64,000 nucleotides of DNA, from assembly GCF_900109035.1 (NCBI RefSeq), contig NZ_FNYD01000006.1:186001-250000 (forward strand). The letters run 5' to 3'. Source of the DNA: Cribrihabitans marinus. GTDB lineage: Bacteria > Pseudomonadota > Alphaproteobacteria > Rhodobacterales > Rhodobacteraceae. Positions within the stretch are counted from its first letter, which is position 1; every line of letters begins with the position of its first letter. Below the pieces are notes generated by a model. The model worked only from the letters and a program-made list of their open reading frames with translations. It made no database searches and was not told the DNA's origin. Below are positions 61,317 through 64,000 of the stretch, piece after piece. The translations under genes and the position numbers were made by a program.

Positions 61317-61942
61317 TCCGCGCGGCTGGCGATCGCGTTGATGGCGGCGACGGTGATGGCGCTGCCACCCAGACGCCCCTGCACGATGCAGCAGGGGACC
61401 GGCTGCGCGGACCAGAGCGCGTCCTTGCTTTCCACCGCGCCGACGAAACCCACCGGGCAGCCGATGATGGCGGCGGGGCGGGGGCAGTCGGGATCCTCCA
61501 GCATGTTCAGCAGGTGAAAGAGCGCGGTGGGTGCGTTGCCGATGGCCACCAGCGCGCCGTCCAGATGCGGCCCCCACAACTCCAGCGCGGCGGCGGACCG
61601 GGTGTTGCCCATGCGCTCGGCCAGCGGGCGCACGCGGTCGTCCTGCAGGGTGCAGATCACCTCGTTGTTCGCGGGCAGGCGGAACCGGGTCACGCCCTCG
61701 CTGACCATGCGTGCGTCGCACAGGATCGGCGCGCCGGCCTCCAGCGCCGCACGGGCGGCGGGCACGAAACCGGGCGAGAAATGGACATGCTCTTCCAGCC
61801 CGACCATTCCGGCGGCATGGATCATCCGCACCGCGACCTGCTCCTCGTCCAGGTCGAACCGCGCCAGGTCGGCCTCGGCCCGGATGGTGGCAAAGGACTG
61901 GCGATAGATCGCCGCGCCGTCGGTTTCGTATTCATAGGGCAT
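61313..61942 (-). CDS. cobH: Precorrin-8X methylmutase
   Basis: Moves the methyl group from C11 to C12 to make hydrogenobyrinic acid. 209 residues with the catalytic histidine in VRMIHAAGMV near residue 43, and APILCDARMVSEGV and PAAIIGCPVGFVGAVESK. It overlaps cobG by 11 bp and cobI by four. Confidence 0.95.
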   Translation of the reverse strand: MPYEYETDGAAIYRQSFATIRAEADLARFDLDEEQVAVRMIHAAGMVGLEEHVHFSPGFVPAARAALEAGAPILCDARMVSEGVTRFRLPANNEVICTLQDDRVRPLAERMGNTRSAAALELWGPHLDGALVAIGNAPTALFHLLNMLEDPDCPRPAAIIGCPVGFVGAVESKDALWSAQPVPCCIVQGRLGGSAITVAAINAIASRAE

Positions 61943-63068
61943 CAGTGAGATCCGTGGGGCTGAGTGTCTCGGGATCGAGGCCGGTTCTGCAGGGCTCATC
62001 CCCCGCGCGGCCGGCTTTGACAAGATCGAATTTGCCGTTCCGGCCCACCAGGGTCACATCGGCGGGCGTCTGCCGGGCGCAGCCCTTGGCGCAGCCCGAT
62101 ACATGCAGGCTGCCCGCGACATGCGGTGCAAGGCGGCGGGCGATTTCGCGGGTCTCGACCTGCGCCTGCGGGCAGAGCGGCGCCCCCGCGCAGGCGTCGG
62201 TTGTCAGCAGCGGGGTGTTCCCCGTGTTGACGAATATGTCGGACGGGGCGGCGCGTCCGCCTTCCAGCAGAAACAGCCGCCAAGGCGTGACACGCAGGGC
62301 GCGGGCGCCGCTGGCTTCCGTCAAGCGGGCCAGAGCCCGCGCGGGCAGTTGCCCGAACGGCGCACCGTAGCAGGGGCCAGGCGGGGTCTCGCCCGGCGCG
62401 GGTCGGCCGGTCGCCGGGCCCGGGGCGTCACCGGTGAAATGCTCGGGCAGCGGGATGGTACGAAGCAGCCGCGCCATGCGGCGGGTCTCGGGGCTGTGCT
62501 GCGCGGCGAACCAGCGGGCCAGGTCGATCAGCCGGTCGATGGCCGTTGCCTCGGTGACCGGGGTTCCGGTCCCGGCACAATCGGCCCGCAGGATCAGTCC
62601 GGTTTCGCCGGTTTCGAGGCGGATATCGGCGGGATCACCGGACAGGAAACGGGTTGTGCCGGTGTCGATCGCAAAGCCGAATTTTGCTGGGAGGTCAGGC
62701 AGTTCCGCAAGCCTGTTCAACAACGCTGTCGCCAGCCGCTCGGTCACGTCGCCCGGTTGCCAGAAGGGCGAGACCAGGATGTTGCGCCGGGTTTCCAGCC
62801 CCGGTTCGGCATCGACCAGATCCAGCCCGGACAGATCGTCCAGCAGGGCGCCGTGGGCCTCTTCGGCCACGCCGCGCAGTTGCAGGTTGGCCCGGTTGGT
62901 CAGGTCGATCGTGCCGTTGCCGTAACGCTGCGCCGCCGCGCACAGCCCCAGCACCTGCGCCGAGGTCAGCCGCGCCAGCCGGGGCCGCACGCGCACCACC
63001 AGCCCGTCGCCCGACATCATCGGACGGTGCGCGCCGGGGCACCAGCCCTTGACCAGCGGGGCGCTCAT
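61932..63068 (-). CDS. cobG: Precorrin-3B synthase (oxygen-dependent)
   Basis: Hydroxylates precorrin-3A with O2 and forms the gamma-lactone; its presence marks the aerobic pathway. 378 residues related to sulfite/nitrite reductase. The 4Fe-4S/siroheme ligand cysteines are present in CAGAPLCPQA and SGCAKGCARQ near 280-335. DLTNRANLQLRG at about 56-67 is the ferredoxin-like half. It overlaps cobN and cobH. Confidence 0.93.
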   Translation of the reverse strand: MSAPLVKGWCPGAHRPMMSGDGLVVRVRPRLARLTSAQVLGLCAAAQRYGNGTIDLTNRANLQLRGVAEEAHGALLDDLSGLDLVDAEPGLETRRNILVSPFWQPGDVTERLATALLNRLAELPDLPAKFGFAIDTGTTRFLSGDPADIRLETGETGLILRADCAGTGTPVTEATAIDRLIDLARWFAAQHSPETRRMARLLRTIPLPEHFTGDAPGPATGRPAPGETPPGPCYGAPFGQLPARALARLTEASGARALRVTPWRLFLLEGGRAAPSDIFVNTGNTPLLTTDACAGAPLCPQAQVETREIARRLAPHVAGSLHVSGCAKGCARQTPADVTLVGRNGKFDLVKAGRAGDEPCRTGLDPETLSPTDLTDAL

Positions 63069-64000
63069 CGACCGGTCTCCAGTTCGGCGCGGATCGAGTT
63101 GCGGCGGGTCTGCCACAGCCCGGCCTCGAGCAGCGCGCGGAACCGGTCCTGCATGGCCCGGTGCGCCTGCGGATTGGCCTCCTGCAGGAAGAAGTCGATC
63201 TGCGGATCGCCCAGCGTGGCATCGTGGTAGAGGTCGAAGAGATGCGGCGCGACGGCATCGGCCAGATGCGCAAAGGACGCCATGTGATCGAGCGTTGCGG
63301 CTATCTCGGCGGCGCCGCGGAAGCCGTGCCGCTGCATGCCGGCGATCCAGCCGGGATGGGCGGCGCGGGCGCGCACCACCCGGGCGATTTCCTCGGGCAG
63401 GGTGCGGGCGCGGGGGCGCGCGGGGTCGGTGGTGTCGAGATGGTAGAGTTGCGCGCTGCCGCCGGTCTGCGCCTTGGCGGCGGCGAAACCAGCCTCGTGC
63501 GTGGCGTAGTCGGCGGCCAGCAGCAGGTCGGTCTCGGACAGGTCCTGCAGATGCACGAAGCTGTCGGCTGCGGCCACGCGGTCGCGGATCCCCCGCTTGT
63601 CATGGACGATATGCTCGCCGTCCAGCGCAAAGGCGCTGGCGTCGAGCCAGGCCTGCCCGGCCTGCGCCCGCGCCGCATCGGTGTAGGTCTCGGGCAGGTG
63701 GCCCATGCCCAGCCCATAGCTGCCCGGGGCCGGGCCATAGACCCGCGCTGTGGGCGTATGGCCCGCATAGGGGTTCCAGTCCGGCGCCTCGTCCCGCGCG
63801 GCCAATGCGCGCACCGCTTGTGCGAACAGCGCCGAGAGTGTCGGAAACACGTCGCGGAACAGGCCCGAGACCCGCAGGGTCACGTCCAGCCGCGGCCGGT
63901 CCAGATCGGTGATCGGCAACACCTCGATCCCCGAAACCCGCTCGGATCCCGCATCCCAGACCGGTTTCACGCCCAGCAGATGCAGCGCCATGGCGAATTC
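63065..64000 (-). CDS. cobN: Cobaltochelatase subunit CobN (C-terminal part, cut by window edge)
   Basis: The frame is open from the right edge to a TGA at 63065, about 311 residues of the roughly 1,200-residue large subunit of the ATP-dependent cobaltochelatase (CobNST), which inserts cobalt into hydrogenobyrinic acid a,c-diamide. EVLPITDLDRPRLDVTLRVS, SGLFRDVFPTLSALFAQAV and PGSYGLGMGHLPETY are CobN C-terminal signatures. CobS and CobT are not in the window. The stop overlaps the cobG start (ATGA). Confidence 0.93.
   Translation of the reverse strand, partial: EFAMALHLLGVKPVWDAGSERVSGIEVLPITDLDRPRLDVTLRVSGLFRDVFPTLSALFAQAVRALAARDEAPDWNPYAGHTPTARVYGPAPGSYGLGMGHLPETYTDAARAQAGQAWLDASAFALDGEHIVHDKRGIRDRVAAADSFVHLQDLSETDLLLAADYATHEAGFAAAKAQTGGSAQLYHLDTTDPARPRARTLPEEIARVVRARAAHPGWIAGMQRHGFRGAAEIAATLDHMASFAHLADAVAPHLFDLYHDATLGDPQIDFFLQEANPQAHRAMQDRFRALLEAGLWQTRRNSIRAELETGR

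Noticed and set aside
1-64000. GAATTC near both window ends (5-10 and 63995-64000)
   Set aside because: Two chance restriction sites at an arbitrary window edge; both ends are native sequence (the right one continues the CobN frame) with no vector or cloning junction signal.

Overview
The window is a 64 kb stretch of GC-rich, densely packed chromosome. Gene content, codon usage and intergenic repeats point to an alphaproteobacterium of the Rhodobacteraceae/Roseobacter type: an aerobic (CobG/CobF/CobN) cobalamin pathway, a fused MnhAB-type Na+/H+ antiporter, a malic enzyme with a phosphotransacetylase tail, and short repeats resembling those common in Rhodobacteraceae. I cannot assign a genus. 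No rRNA, tRNA, transposase, prophage, CRISPR array or plasmid function was seen. Most neighbouring genes overlap by 1-15 bp or are a few bases apart, so the layout is a series of operons.

Layout: (1) 0.1-8.2 kb: malic enzyme on the minus strand, then a plus-strand nucleoside salvage operon (glyoxalase/cupin protein, cdd, deoA, deoB, add, upp) ending at a hairpin. (2) 8.2-13 kb: mixed single genes (SPOR protein, degenerate M48-like membrane protein, EamA exporter, sulfotransferase, Hint protein). (3) 13-21.3 kb, minus strand: fatty-acid beta-oxidation genes (fadJ, cupin, thiolase, GST, small protein, fadE) followed by two related MerR regulators around a tiny lipoprotein. (4) 21.4-28.7 kb: two thioesterases and a MATE pump, then pyrD/DUF952, a 5'-nucleotidase, an SRAP protein and mnmH. 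(5) 28.6-37 kb, minus strand: a flavoprotein-SelD fusion and the complete mnh (mrp) operon, AB fused through G, with an inverted-repeat-rich promoter region. (6) 37-44.3 kb: rhodanese and esterase genes, then a TPR/opgC/opgG/opgH operon for periplasmic glucans. (7) 44.5-53 kb: a CoA-transferase/ThDP-enzyme pair, DUF302, a DapA-like lyase, an orphan molybdopterin dehydrogenase large subunit, an aspartate-dehydrogenase-like protein and a LysR regulator. (8) 53-64 kb: the aerobic cobalamin cluster cobN(partial)-G-H-I-J, cobK (opposite strand), cobL-E-M-B-A, a cobalamin riboswitch, a cbiM-like gene and cobF.

How the genes work together: the cob region covers corrin synthesis from uroporphyrinogen III (CobA, I, G, J, M, F, K, L, H) to hydrogenobyrinate a,c-diamide (CobB) plus the large cobaltochelatase subunit. 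The riboswitch lies just upstream of the metal-uptake gene cbiM, with cobF behind it. The nucleoside operon converts cytidine/deoxycytidine, thymidine and adenosine to bases and pentose phosphates and recovers uracil. The beta-oxidation genes sit beside MerR regulators with a TTGACG-type palindrome upstream.

The least explained observations are: an inverted-repeat-bounded element at 17.7-17.9 kb that holds a structured leader hiding the ribosome site of a 34-codon ORF; a glyoxalase/cupin fusion heading the nucleoside operon; an orphan molybdenum hydroxylase subunit beside aspartate-dehydrogenase-like and DapA-like genes; an M48-like protein without its zinc motif; shared TTGCAA tandem repeats; and cobK lying antisense inside the cob cluster with its start codon overlapping that of cobL. 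Claims rest on reading the sequence and family knowledge; no database search was run.
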